Counted from the first letter of the stretch, positions 37,427-45,830 are shown. The stretch is DNA of 64,000 nucleotides from an uncultured Verrucomicrobiales bacterium (GCA_949373085.1 CASICJ010000004.1:103260-167259), one strand, 5' to 3'. The notes: a model not told the origin generated them from the sequence alone. A program made the numbers and translations.

Positions 37427-38212
37427 ATGGTAAATACTTTAGGCACCCTGACAGCAATCGTCCTCGCGTTCTCGGCTTTCGTAGCTTGGAAGAATAGTAA
37501 AGTTTTCGAACAAACAGTTAGCGAGATTGAAATAAAGGAGGGCGATAAAAAAAGGAACTCGGAAACCTATAAGGATCTGGTTTCCGAAATCAAGGAGCTT
37601 GAGGCTACTCGAGATGGAGCGACGAAAGAACGTGATAGTCTGCGTGGCGAGGTAGAAAAGCAGACTGGGGCTAACGGCGCTATTCAGGCTGAAATTGATA
37701 CCAAGGAAAAGGAGCTTGCTTCGACAAAGAGCGAAGTTGCCGATGCGCAAGGAAAGCTGAAAGAGTTAGGCGATATCGAAGAGCTTGCTCCAAAGATAGG
37801 GCGTCTTCAGGCCTCTATCACTGAATTGAAGGAGCAGGTCGCAACTTTGAACAGCGTAATCGCTCGCCTCCAAGTTGAAAAGACAAGTACTGGCCAGGTC
37901 CTGGTTGCTGCGAAAACGAAACAAAGCCAAATTACTTCTGGTCAGTCTTTCCCAACTATGAGGACCACGATTCGATCGATCGATCGTCGTCTTGGAATCG
38001 TGACTCTTGCTGCTGGCATTCGCTCCGGAGTTATCGGGGGATCTAAAGTCGCCGTCATGCGCGAAGGAGAAAAAATTGCTGAACTCAATGTGAAAGCGGT
38101 CTCCGCCAATCTAGCTACTGCAGATGTGGTTCAAAGTTCCCTCCAAGAAGGTTTGGATATTGCGCCAGGAGATGTCGTAATCCCGGTCGAATCCGCTTCG
38201 AGTGGAAACTAG
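37427..38212 (+). CDS. membrane-anchored coiled-coil protein with C-terminal beta domain, paralog 1
   Basis: 261 residues from the ATG at 37427. One N-terminal membrane segment (about 3-20), then a long heptad-rich coiled coil (about 25-165, rich in E, K, A), then a small beta domain with the pattern TIRSIDRRLGIVTLAAGIRSG...SKVAVMREGEKIAEL...GDVVIPV. The next gene is a clear paralog with the same order of parts. The C-terminal domain has an SH3-like, GxxxGS..V.R.G look, as in some cell-shape or secretion scaffolds. No known family is recognised; an envelope-spanning scaffold is a guess. Confidence 0.8.
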   Translation: MVNTLGTLTAIVLAFSAFVAWKNSKVFEQTVSEIEIKEGDKKRNSETYKDLVSEIKELEATRDGATKERDSLRGEVEKQTGANGAIQAEIDTKEKELASTKSEVADAQGKLKELGDIEELAPKIGRLQASITELKEQVATLNSVIARLQVEKTSTGQVLVAAKTKQSQITSGQSFPTMRTTIRSIDRRLGIVTLAAGIRSGVIGGSKVAVMREGEKIAELNVKAVSANLATADVVQSSLQEGLDIAPGDVVIPVESASSGN

Positions 38213-38262
38213 AGTTAACAAGCATATTCAAAAACACACTTAACCTACGAATTTAGTATCTT

Positions 38263-39063
38263 ATGAAAGAAAGTCTTACCTACTCCCTCGCAATTGTCGC
38301 TATCGCTGTGGCAGGTTACTTTGGCTGGGGTGCCAAAGAGAAATACGAAACCAAGCTTAATGACCGAAAGGAATTGAAAAAAGAGGTTAGTAATCTTGAC
38401 GATAGGATCGGCGAGGAGGAGGAGAGAGAAGAAACTGTGACTGCAGCAAAAGATCTTGCCTTAGATGAAAAGGCTAAGGCCGGGGCCGAGCTAGAGGCAG
38501 CCAAGTCCAAGGCAACTGAGCTCGCAAACACTCTTGATTCGGTGAGTGGTGAGCTTGAAGTTGCTGCAGCTGACAAGAAAAAAATCGATGCTTCGATGGA
38601 AGTGCTCCGTGGGAAATTTCCTGGGATCGAGCTTGAAGAGGTCCCACGCGTTGTGAAAGACATGGAGGTGAGCCAGAAGAAGCTGGTTGGTGAAGAACAG
38701 GATGCGAGTCTCGTCAAAAAGCGCCTCGAAGAAGAGATTGCAAAGAATCTTGCTGAGAGCAGCCGTATTGTTGAGAAGATCAACCAGAGTATCAAACGCG
38801 TCGAAGGGAATACCTTTCAAGCGACGATCGTAGCTGTCGATAATGACTGGAATTTCGTAGTGATTGGGGCAGGTGAGAAGTCCGGTCTTACCGGTGATTC
38901 TAAACTCCTAATTCAACGCGACGGGCGGCTTCTCGGTAAGCTCCTCATTTCCAAGCTCGAGCCAAATACGGCTGTCGCCGATGTTGAGCCAGGCAGCCTT
39001 AAGAATGGCGTCGCTCTCCAAGCTGGAGATCAGGTCATCCTCGAAAGCGTCAGCTCAAACTAG
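38263..39063 (+). CDS. membrane-anchored coiled-coil protein with C-terminal beta domain, paralog 2
   Basis: 266 residues. N-terminal membrane helix (SLAIVAIAVAGYFGWG), a coiled coil to about residue 175, then the same beta domain as paralog 1: ATIVAVDNDWNFVVIGAGEK, SKLLIQRDGRLLGKLLISKL, and NGVALQAGDQVILE. It follows paralog 1 by 50 bp and is closed by a strong terminator, so the two are co-expressed and may form a hetero-oligomer through the coiled coils. Confidence 0.8.
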   Translation: MKESLTYSLAIVAIAVAGYFGWGAKEKYETKLNDRKELKKEVSNLDDRIGEEEEREETVTAAKDLALDEKAKAGAELEAAKSKATELANTLDSVSGELEVAAADKKKIDASMEVLRGKFPGIELEEVPRVVKDMEVSQKKLVGEEQDASLVKKRLEEEIAKNLAESSRIVEKINQSIKRVEGNTFQATIVAVDNDWNFVVIGAGEKSGLTGDSKLLIQRDGRLLGKLLISKLEPNTAVADVEPGSLKNGVALQAGDQVILESVSSN

Positions 39064-39090
39064 CGCGGAGATTACTCCGAAGATTTCGAA

Positions 39091-39119
39091 AGGTGGCTCT
39101 CGTCGAGCCACCTTTTTTT
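39091..39119 (+). terminator. terminator of the coiled-coil pair
   Basis: AGGTGGCTC and GAGCCACCT form nine pairs around a TCGTC-like loop, followed by seven T. It is 27 bp after the second paralog's stop. Confidence 0.9.
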
Positions 39120-39208
39120 GTGCCTTAAAAAAAGTTTAGAATTGGATGCTCTTACCATTGACGAAGGTCAATTGAGGTGTTCATATCCCGCCCGTTCAAC
39201 CGAGCGCC

Positions 39209-39299
39209 GGACCGGTGGCTGAGTGGTTGAAAGCGCTCCCCTGCTAAGGGAGTATACGTCAAAAGCGTATCGAGGGTTCGAATCCCTCCCGGTCCGCCA
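39209..39299 (+). tRNA. tRNA-Ser(GCU)
   Basis: A full cloverleaf: acceptor GGACCGG with CCGGTCC, discriminator G, encoded CCA, anticodon stem CTCCC/GGGAG with loop CTGCTAA (anticodon GCT at 39243-39245), a long class II variable arm (TATACG...CGTATC region), and T arm GGGTTCGAATCCC. The long variable arm and GCT anticodon identify serine. It is not a selenocysteine tRNA, since the anticodon is not TCA. It stands at the left border of the patchwork island. Confidence 0.96.
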
Positions 39300-39305
39300 T
39301 ATTTT

Positions 39306-39344
39306 AAAGCCCTTCTTCTCAATGAGTTGGAGGGCTTTCCTTTT
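39306..39344 (+). terminator. terminator after tRNA-Ser
   Basis: AAAGCCCT and AGGGCTTT form eight pairs around a 17-base loop, followed by CCTTTTG. It lies seven bp after the tRNA 3' end. Confidence 0.6.
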
Positions 39345-39843
39345 GTGAAGGTGGGGGAGTGATACACCGCCGTGTAAGGTTTGAGGAGGTTTCATGAGCT
39401 TTCGTGATAACATCTAAGCTGTCGGTTGTGTGGCTCTGAGAGTGGAACCGCTGATGGTTCTTTTTCACCTCAAATGGCAACGCCGTTCTGACCTACATGC
39501 AAGCGACACCGGCATGGAATAGAAAACAGATTCATCTCAAAGCAGCGCTCATTTCCAGGGATTGGTTTGGCACGAGAAGAAGTTCAAACAAGAAGCGGTG
39601 ATCTTGCATGGCTGGCTGCTAGGAATTTGCTTTTGGGGTGGTGCGCTTGGGGGCGCCGTTAAGGGGGTCGGAGAGGGGAGAAAGGAGGTTGAGTTGTTTG
39701 GCGAATCCTGAGCTGGAACCCCGAAAGCCCCGCGCTTTCGGGCTTCTTTTTTGCCAAGCTGCCCCGATAGTTCACTCAAAGTTCTCGCCAGACTCACAAT
39801 AATAGCTCTTTCCCAATTTGCGCCCGACAGGCATTCTGACGGC
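39345..39843. other. non-coding stretch containing repeat copy A
   Basis: No convincing gene on either strand. It holds repeat copy A (39616-39690) and an inverted CCCGAAAGCCCCGCGCTTTCGGG-like stem near 39719-39742 followed by CTTCTTTTTT, probably a terminator. The frames here lack start-site support and family features. Confidence 0.5.
39616..39690 (+). repeat. island repeat, copy A
   Basis: Begins CTGCTAGGAATTTGCTTTTG and ends GAGAAAGGAGGTT. The left end is identical to copies C and D for about 18 bases, while the centre is divergent and one base shorter. Confidence 0.65.
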
Positions 39844-40755
39844 ATGTTGTCACTGAAGAAGCTGAATACAGCATCCGTAAATGGTTGCATTTTGTTGGTC
39901 CTCGCTACTGTCCAGCCCGTGATCTCTGCAGAACTTCCGGAAGAAAAACCCCTGTGGCCCGAAGGCGCGCGGGGAAACCCGATTCAATACGAAAAAGCCG
40001 AGGGAACACGCGCCAACGATCCAGCGCCTGGTTCGCCTTCCGAAAAGAATCGGGTATTTCGCAATGTCTCAAAAGCAACGTTTTCGATTCATCGACCAGA
40101 TCCGGAGAAGGCCAACGGTGTTGGATTGGTGATCTGCCCTGGGGGTGGGTACACAGACGTATGGCTGGATCGCGAAGGGCATGATCTCGCACTCCGCCTG
40201 AAAGAACACGGAGTAACGTCGCTGGTTCTGAAGTATCGCACCAACACCAGGGGCCTGAATGGTGCGCGGGCATTTCCCTGGGACACCTACTTGCCCGAAG
40301 TCGTCGCGGATGCCCATCAGGCTTTGCGCACATTGCGACTCCAGGCCGATGAACTGAGAGTCGATCCCAAACGCATCGGCATCTGTGGTTTCTCTGCTGG
40401 CGGTCATCTCGCTCTCAGCGCCGTTCTGCATGCGGCCGAAGCAGATGCCACCGCGCGTCCTGATTTTGCAGGCTTGCTCTATCCGTGGATCGGCGGCCCA
40501 CCGCTGAAAGATCCCGCTGGAGTCAATTTTCCTCCAACGTTTATTATGAATGCCGCCGATGACAAATTAACTCCAGCCGACAAGTGCACGGAGTATTTTC
40601 TGAATCTACTCAAGGCTGGAACCAGCGTTGAGTTGCACATTTACAACAAAGGCAATCACGGGTTCGATCTCGCGACCGGACGTGCCGAATCAGCTGCACT
40701 GTGGCCAGATAGCTTTATCGCATGGCTCAAGGACATCGGTTTCGCGAAGAACTGA
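39844..40755 (+). CDS. secreted alpha/beta-hydrolase (acetyl-esterase-like)
   Basis: 303 residues from the ATG at 39844, which gives a signal peptide (to about residue 28, VISA). An alpha/beta-hydrolase of the BD-FAE/xylan-esterase type: oxyanion segment VICPGGGYTDVW, nucleophile elbow GFSAGGHLAL, acid AADDKLTP and catalytic His in NKGNHGFDL. It probably removes acyl groups from plant or algal polysaccharides outside the cell. More GC-rich than the chromosomal neighbours; first intact gene of the island between repeat copies A and B. Confidence 0.85.
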   Translation: MLSLKKLNTASVNGCILLVLATVQPVISAELPEEKPLWPEGARGNPIQYEKAEGTRANDPAPGSPSEKNRVFRNVSKATFSIHRPDPEKANGVGLVICPGGGYTDVWLDREGHDLALRLKEHGVTSLVLKYRTNTRGLNGARAFPWDTYLPEVVADAHQALRTLRLQADELRVDPKRIGICGFSAGGHLALSAVLHAAEADATARPDFAGLLYPWIGGPPLKDPAGVNFPPTFIMNAADDKLTPADKCTEYFLNLLKAGTSVELHIYNKGNHGFDLATGRAESAALWPDSFIAWLKDIGFAKN

Positions 40756-40980
40756 CTTTCATTCGCTGCAAGAGTTACATCTGACTGCGGAATTCTCCAG
40801 GCGGAAGTCCCGTGGTGATTATCGCTTAAAGGAAAACAATGGTAGGGTTTATAGTGCCCTAACACAGATGCCGAGCGACCAGTTCGCAACTGGCTTCTTT
40901 TAAATGGAGAAGAAGTAGGAGTAATCGATATTAAGAACTCCCAACCCTTCTTCTTTTTTAATCTACTTTACCCACGCCTA

Positions 40981-41271
40981 ATGGACTCAAAAGAAGCTAG
41001 GGCATACGCTGAGGCAGTTGGCACAGGAGAGTTTCATGAGACTTTAGAGAAGGTTTGTCGCCGTTCTTACATGGATCGCAGCACCCTTAAAGAGCAGGTC
41101 TTTAAACAAGTGCTATATGGACGTCATAACTACAACCGAAAGCCGCTTTTGGACCGGGGCGGGAAGATCGCGGAAACCAGGGTTGGGCGGAATACATGGG
41201 GGAGAAAGGGGGTTGGTCCAAAGGCGGCTTCAAGGCCCCCCCGCCAAAAAAATTCCTACCAGTCTGTCTAG
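40981..41271 (+). pseudogene. fragment, possibly of a mobile-element family A DNA polymerase, ending in repeat B
   Basis: A 96-codon frame. Residues about 1-55 (GEFHETLEKVCRRSY, DRSTLKEQVFKQVLYGR) look like the R-x-x-x-K...F-x-x-x-L-Y-G helix region of family A DNA polymerases carried by mobile elements. The remaining 40 codons are simply a translation of repeat copy B, so the original 3' end is gone. Confidence in the polymerase link is low; that the tail is repeat-derived is directly visible. Confidence 0.4.
41145..41215 (+). repeat. island repeat, copy B
   Basis: Shares with copy C an ungapped 43-base core starting GCGGRAAGRTCGCGGAAACC, with nine mismatches, and the right end CATGGGGGAGAAAGGGGGTT. 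The left end is shortened to CCGCTTTTGG with a four-base insertion. Confidence 0.7.
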
Positions 41272-41695
41272 CCCTCCTATTTACGTTTTGTAATCTTCAT
41301 TCAATTCACTGAGCTTGATCCCAACTTGGTTTGAAGGCATGGTGCATCCATACACAAGACAAAGTAGTTCGACCGCTCGCGCGGCGGCTGCCTTTTTGCG
41401 ATTTGTGAAAATATTAAATGCGCAACGATTGCATATTTCAAAAAACAAAGCCCCGCGTCCATTCGGAGCGAAATAGCCCAAGAAGCTAGTTCAACACGCT
41501 GGAGGAATTTCAGGAGGCAGATATGGCACTGAGGGAAGCACCCCAACGCCCAATGAAGATACTGCTCTAATAGAGAGCAGCTGTAGGGCCGGCCTTTCAA
41601 GTGAAAGACGTGTCCTCGACACGCTAGGTGCAAGCAGGAGGTCACTTTTAAAGTCATGAAATTTAACAGAGCTCGGATACCAGAAAAAAATCATA
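41272..41695. other. 424 bp without an intact gene
   Basis: No supported full gene. A minus-strand frame at 41281-41481 (with FFEICNRCAFNIFTNRKKA and LVYGCTMPSNQVG) has a protein-like composition and may be a second gene remnant. I do not recognise it and it has no convincing start. Confidence 0.4.
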
Positions 41696-42349
41696 ATGAC
41701 GACAGACACCGTAAAAAAGCAAGAGAGTCCACCAACCATTCTTTCATTCGCAAAAGACCTTCCCAATATCTGTTCACTGGCAGGACTAGCCTGCACCCTA
41801 CTTGCTATCTACTTTAGCATTTTGGGGGTTTTCTATGCCGCAATGATCGGGATGGTCTGGGCGGTCGCTTTCGACTGGGCGGATGGACTGATTGCGCGAA
41901 GGATGAGTGGTCGCACCGGAAATGATAGAGCATTCGGAGGCCAACTCGATGTCTTGATAGACATTGTCAGTTACGGCGTCACTCCAGCCATCCTCCTGCT
42001 GAGTTATGGAAAATTTGAGCCCATCTTTCTTGTCGGTGCATTTCTAATGCTAGCTGCTGCTGGATTGCGACTGAGCTACTTTAGTGTTTTCGGTCTTTCT
42101 GGCGGGACAAAATACATCGGGCTCGCTCTTGATAACAACAGCCTGATCCTCGTTTTAGTATTCGCCTTGGAGAGCCTCGTGAGCGAGGGCGCCTTCTCCG
42201 TGGTTATTTATGCCAGCGGCCTTTCCCTTGCGGCTCTGAATGTTTCGCGCATCAAAACGCCAAAGCTATCAGGGAACCCAATCAACGTCTACATTCTTGC
42301 CACTTATACCCTTGCGATCACCGCATTCTATAGTTGGAAGCTCATGTAA
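41696..42349 (+). CDS. CDP-alcohol phosphatidyltransferase (phosphatidylserine-synthase-like)
   Basis: 217 residues, several membrane helices. The CDP-alcohol signature is present in extended form: DWADGLIARRMSGRTGND followed by FGGQLDVLID, that is D-G-x2-A-R...G-x3-D-x3-D with about four extra residues in the spacer. Such enzymes displace CMP from a CDP-linked lipid or alcohol to make a phospholipid at the inner membrane. The cytidylyltransferase gene starts 40 bp downstream and probably makes its CDP-alcohol substrate, so this is likely a two-gene head-group module. It lies in the island between repeats B and C. Confidence 0.85.
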   Translation: MTTDTVKKQESPPTILSFAKDLPNICSLAGLACTLLAIYFSILGVFYAAMIGMVWAVAFDWADGLIARRMSGRTGNDRAFGGQLDVLIDIVSYGVTPAILLLSYGKFEPIFLVGAFLMLAAAGLRLSYFSVFGLSGGTKYIGLALDNNSLILVLVFALESLVSEGAFSVVIYASGLSLAALNVSRIKTPKLSGNPINVYILATYTLAITAFYSWKLM

Positions 42350-42389
42350 CTCCTTTCCCGAAATTGATAATTTTCAGATTAAATAAAAA

Positions 42390-42824
42390 ATGACTGTCTA
42401 TACTGTTGGAACATTCGACCTACTCCATGTGGGCCACCTCGCATTACTAGAATACTGCAAAACCTTGGGGGATATCGTTGCGGTAGGAGTTGCTTCGGAT
42501 GAAGTTGTGAATTCGTATAAGCCTAATGTCCCGGTTATTCCGCTAAAGCAAAGAATGGAGATGCTGAAAGCGCTCCGTTGCATTGATATTGTTCGTCCCT
42601 ATTACGAACTTGAATACGTTTCTGGCTGCAAAGAATTGAAGCCAGATATTTTCATTATTGGAGAGGACTGGGGGAGGAATCCTCATAATATTGACGTAGA
42701 AACGTATTTGAAGTCCGTGGACAAAAAGATCCTACAAGTCAGCTACAACCCACAGACTTCATCGACGAAAATTAAGCAAAACGTCATCGCGCAAACCCAC
42801 CGAGGTAACTACCTCAGCTGCTAG
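42390..42824 (+). CDS. glycerol-3-phosphate-type cytidylyltransferase
   Basis: 144 residues, the normal length for TagD-like enzymes. Nucleotide-binding motifs: GTFDLLHVGHLALLEYC (H-x-G-H), PLKQRMEMLKAL, IGEDWGRN and the C-terminal TSSTKIK. It activates a phosphorylated alcohol with CTP, giving CDP-alcohol for the adjacent phosphatidyltransferase; glycerol, ethanolamine or inositol-type alcohols are all possible. The stop codon TAG lies inside the left end of repeat copy C (TGCTAGG), so the repeat begins exactly at the gene's end. Confidence 0.88.
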   Translation: MTVYTVGTFDLLHVGHLALLEYCKTLGDIVAVGVASDEVVNSYKPNVPVIPLKQRMEMLKALRCIDIVRPYYELEYVSGCKELKPDIFIIGEDWGRNPHNIDVETYLKSVDKKILQVSYNPQTSSTKIKQNVIAQTHRGNYLSC

Positions 42825-42895
42825 GAATTTGCTTTTGGCGGAAAGGTCGCGGAAACCGAAGATTGGCGGAACTCATGGGGGAGAAAGGGGGTTGG
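42818..42895 (+). repeat. island repeat, copy C
   Basis: The most complete copy, from GCTGCTAGGAATTTGC to GAAAGGGGGTTGG. It supplies the stop codon of the cytidylyltransferase on its left and abuts a 5'-truncated gene on its right. Confidence 0.8.
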
Positions 42896-42897
42896 CG

Positions 42898-43266
42898 GTG
42901 TTTCACGTAGCGGGCCTGCTCTGGGGCACCGATGCCAAACTCTACCTGGTCATCGGGATGCTGGTGCTTTACGCCGTGCTGGATATCGCGGTGCGCATCA
43001 TGCGCCGCCGTTTACAATTAAACTTTCAGCGTTTGGACGAGGTCGATCAGTCCGAGTTGCTGGAGGAACAGCCGGACCTTGAAGAGGAGTTGTCACCGTC
43101 TGGCGAAGTGCCCTTGCATTGGAAATTGCTGGACGGTTTTTTGGGCGTCTCGTTCGCGTTTGGGCCGCCCGCGCTCGTTTCATTCGCACTGAAGCAGCCC
43201 ATCACCCTGGACAGCGAATTCACCGGCTATCATTTGCTGGCCATGGGGGCTGGAGTGGGCATTTAA
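42898..43266 (+). pseudogene. 5'-truncated membrane-protein fragment
   Basis: An open frame of about 123 codons that enters straight from repeat C with no start-site features. One clear membrane helix (AKLYLVIGMLVLYAVLDIAV), a basic flank (RIMRRRLQ), an acidic linker and a second hydrophobic stretch. The sequence is visibly GC-richer than the chromosome. No family is recognised. It reads as the tail of a gene whose 5' part was replaced by the repeat. Confidence 0.45.
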
Positions 43267-43618
43267 GTATTGGTGCGAGCCGTTGTGGTTAGGCGGTTGA
43301 ATACTGTTTAGGGCGGGGACTACGTAGCCGCGGTTGTTAACGCGTGGTTTGACGATTTACTTATTAAGTCTCCGCGGTAATAGTTACGATATCATGAAAG
43401 CTTCGACCGTCCCCTGCAGGATCCTTTCTCTCGCGGGTCTATTCGTCCTGTAGATCAGTGCTTGCGGTCCCGGTGAAAAGGGAAAGTTCTGGAAGAAGCA
43501 ACCTTTGAACCGGGGATCGCTGACGATCCGGTGTAATGCGCCCTTGGGATTCGGCGCGCATACCCTGCGCTTTTATTTTCGTGAGGGGAAACACATCCAA
43601 CTCCTAGCGGATCTATGG
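43267..43618. other. 352 bp with only a decayed lipoprotein-like frame
   Basis: Contains GC-rich sequence and the broken frame at 43394. No intact gene, RNA or repeat copy is seen. A GTTAGGC near 43289 resembles an integron core site but has no matching partner. Confidence 0.45.
43394..43610 (+). pseudogene. lipoprotein-like fragment with in-frame amber codon
   Basis: An ATG at 43394 opens a basic then hydrophobic stretch (MKASTVPCRILSLAGLFVL), then TAG, then ISACGPGEKGKFWKK, which would complete a lipobox Cys. The stop sits inside the signal peptide, so this is most likely a decayed lipoprotein gene. The frame then runs into the antisense of the sulfatase. Low confidence. Confidence 0.35.
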
Positions 43619-45433
43619 CTAGCGGATATCCAGCACGAGATCCTCGATCGCCCCCTGAAACTTTTCCTTCTTGTACTGCCCGACATCGTGCGACTGGTCT
43701 GTGCCCACCGACAGGCCCATCTTGGGCTGCGGTTCGATCCTGGGGCCCGCGGCGGTTACGGTTTTGTCGTCCACGCGCAGGGAGCGGGCGCCGTCCTTGC
43801 CCACCCGGGCTTCCACGCTGACCTGTTTTCCAGTCACCACGTCCGGGTGTACAAGCTCTTCCAGCTTCGTTGCAACCCGCACGCCGAGCACCGCCTGTCC
43901 GTCTTTCAGGTACAGCGAGTAGCCGACCAGGGTGCCGCCCTGGGCGATGATCACGCCGTCGGGTGATTTGGATTTAATGGTGGCGGTGATGTGCAGGTCC
44001 TTGCCCGCGACTTCGGGAGAGGCTTCCTCGGAGAACAGGTTTCCTTTTTTCAGCTTGATCGTGCCCTTGAGTTTGTTCGCGGGGTTGAGTGCCTTGTCCC
44101 GGACGCTGCTGATGTCAGCTGCGCCCTTGCGATTCCGGTATTTCGCGGTCTCGGCCTTCAGGCGCGCCACGATGTCGGGATGTTTTTTGGCCAGGTTGTT
44201 GCGCTCTCCGAGATCGGCTTCCAGGTCGTAGAGCTCTTCAACTTTTTCCCGGTCCGCCTCGACCGCGTAACCAAAGAAGTGGGCGTTCGCTTCCAGGTAT
44301 TTCCATTTCCCCATCCGGATCCCCGCCTTGTCGAAGTAAAAACTCTCGCGGCCCTGGTCGGTTTTTCCCAGGAGCAGATCGGTCTGGTCGATGCCATCGA
44401 TGACCCGGTCGGTGGGGACCTCGAAGCCGGCGAGCCGGGCAAAGGTCGGCATAAAATCAATGGTAGCCCAGACCGTATCACTGACTTTTCCCGCCGCCAC
44501 CTTCCCGGGCCAGCGCACAATGCAGGGCGCGCGGTACCCGCCTTCGTAGCAGGAGCCCTTGCCGTTGCGCAGCGGACCGGATTCGCCCCAGAAAATCGAT
44601 CCCTTGGGATGCCCCTTCTTGTTCTTGTAGTACTTGGGCTGATTCCACGGGCCGTTGTCGGTGGTGTAGATGACCAGGGTGTTGTCGCGCAGCTTGAGCT
44701 CGTCGAGCTTGTCGAGCAGGCGCCCGGTTTCGAAGTCGAACTCCTCGACCACGTCACCGTAGAGGTCGCCGGCGGACTGGCCCCGGAATTTCGGCGAGGC
44801 ATCGATAATGGTATGCATCATGGTATGGGCGAGGTAGAGCACGAAGGGCTTGTCCTGGTCGCGCTTGTTTTCCAGGTAGTCCATCGATTTGTCGGTGTAC
44901 ATGCGGATGAGGCCGCCCATGTCGCGGGTGGAACCGGCCGCTTCGTTGTTCTCGTGAAAGCTGCACCCGCCTCCGTCGTTCGCACCCAGCGGGCCGAAAT
45001 AGTAGTCAAACCCCTGTGCGTTGGGCATGCGCTCGATGATCGCTTTCCGGTTGGAGACATCCCACTTGCCGATGCACGCGGTCTGGTAACCGGCCGGGCG
45101 GATCAATTCGGCCCAGGTGGTTTCCTGCCCGGGCATGCTCCAGCCCTTGCTGAGTTGCGGGTAACGCCCGGTGAGCAGGGCGGAACGCGAAGGGCCGCAC
45201 ACGGTCTGGGAGTAGAAGGAAGTGTAGCGTGTGCCTTCCTTCGCCAGCTGATCCAGGCGCGGGGTCTTGTTCTTGATATTCCCGTAGCAGGCAAGGTCGG
45301 CATAACCCTGATCGTCGGTGAAGATGATCACGATATTCGGTTTGAGCTCTTCGGCGCTTACCGATCCGCCCGGGCTCAACAAGATGAGGCTTAAAAAGAG
45401 CACATTGAAAAAGCTTAGGAAGGTCATGTTCAT
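43619..45433 (-). CDS. secreted sulfatase (formylglycine type)
   Basis: 604 residues with a signal peptide. Type I sulfatase: metal ligands IIFTDDQGYADLACYG near residue 36, the formylglycine motif CGPSRSALLTG with Cys79, TDNGPWNQP and the GYRAPCIVRWPGKVAAG segment. It hydrolyses sulfate esters, typically on algal polysaccharides, and needs an activating enzyme. A C-terminal beta domain (about 470-604, IVIAQGG/GYSLYLKDGQ pattern) may bind sugar. Strikingly GC-rich compared with both flanks and on the opposite strand from its neighbours, between repeats C and D: probably acquired by transfer. Confidence 0.93.
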   Translation of the reverse strand: MNMTFLSFFNVLFLSLILLSPGGSVSAEELKPNIVIIFTDDQGYADLACYGNIKNKTPRLDQLAKEGTRYTSFYSQTVCGPSRSALLTGRYPQLSKGWSMPGQETTWAELIRPAGYQTACIGKWDVSNRKAIIERMPNAQGFDYYFGPLGANDGGGCSFHENNEAAGSTRDMGGLIRMYTDKSMDYLENKRDQDKPFVLYLAHTMMHTIIDASPKFRGQSAGDLYGDVVEEFDFETGRLLDKLDELKLRDNTLVIYTTDNGPWNQPKYYKNKKGHPKGSIFWGESGPLRNGKGSCYEGGYRAPCIVRWPGKVAAGKVSDTVWATIDFMPTFARLAGFEVPTDRVIDGIDQTDLLLGKTDQGRESFYFDKAGIRMGKWKYLEANAHFFGYAVEADREKVEELYDLEADLGERNNLAKKHPDIVARLKAETAKYRNRKGAADISSVRDKALNPANKLKGTIKLKKGNLFSEEASPEVAGKDLHITATIKSKSPDGVIIAQGGTLVGYSLYLKDGQAVLGVRVATKLEELVHPDVVTGKQVSVEARVGKDGARSLRVDDKTVTAAGPRIEPQPKMGLSVGTDQSHDVGQYKKEKFQGAIEDLVLDIR

Positions 45434-45457
45434 GTTGTAGTCCTGAAGTCGGTCGAG

Positions 45458-45534
45458 TTGCTAGGAATTTGCTTCTGGCGGAAAGTCCGTGAAGAACGAA
45501 TTTGGGCGGAGTTCATGGGGGAGAAAGGGGGGTT
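45458..45534 (+). repeat. island repeat, copy D
   Basis: TTGCTAGGAATTTGCTTCTG at left and CATGGGGGAGAAAGGGGGGTT at right match copy C closely; the centre differs but keeps the spacing. It lies upstream of the sulfatase start and provides the last codons and stop of the minus-strand gene to its right. Confidence 0.8.
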
Positions 45535-45830
45535 ATCGGTTTGATTTGTTCTGTATAGGAGAGCCTCGGATCGTAAGTATGAACATAGAGGCTCTCTCCA
45601 TGTTCTCCTCTCGGATAAAGACTCCATGAATCAAACACGTAACCAGGTGCCGGGATTGCCTGGTAATGCTCCACGATTGCGTCTTCCGCCCTTGAGGCAA
45701 TCGATGAATTGACCGTTCCTCCATCTGCCGGAGAGGCCTGAGGCCAATAAAACAAACCTTGGCCAAGTGATGATCCCAGACTCAGCATGAAAATGGCTGC
45801 ACATATTGTCGTGGATCTTGTCATGTTCAC
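45513..45830 (-). CDS. small secreted protein, 3' end in repeat D
   Basis: 105 residues: signal peptide (MNMTRSTTICAAIFMLSLGSSLGQ) then a short region with APGYVFDSWSLYPRGEHG, which recalls the Y-x-F-x-x-W core of bacterial extracellular repeat domains. The last seven codons and the TGA stop lie in repeat copy D, so the original protein was probably longer. Function unknown. Confidence 0.5.
   Translation of the reverse strand: MNMTRSTTICAAIFMLSLGSSLGQGLFYWPQASPADGGTVNSSIASRAEDAIVEHYQAIPAPGYVFDSWSLYPRGEHGESLYVHTYDPRLSYTEQIKPITPLSPP

Noticed and set aside
39209..39299. tRNA as the selenocysteine tRNA
   Set aside because: The anticodon is GCT, not TCA, and acceptor length is the usual seven pairs.
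43267..43400. GTTAGGC near 43289 as an integron core site
   Set aside because: No complementary partner box at the expected distance; a seven-base match alone is expected by chance.
43991..45394. A 467-codon plus-strand gene
   Set aside because: It is the antisense of the sulfatase; long false frames arise in such GC-rich coding sequence, and the translation has no domain or signal.
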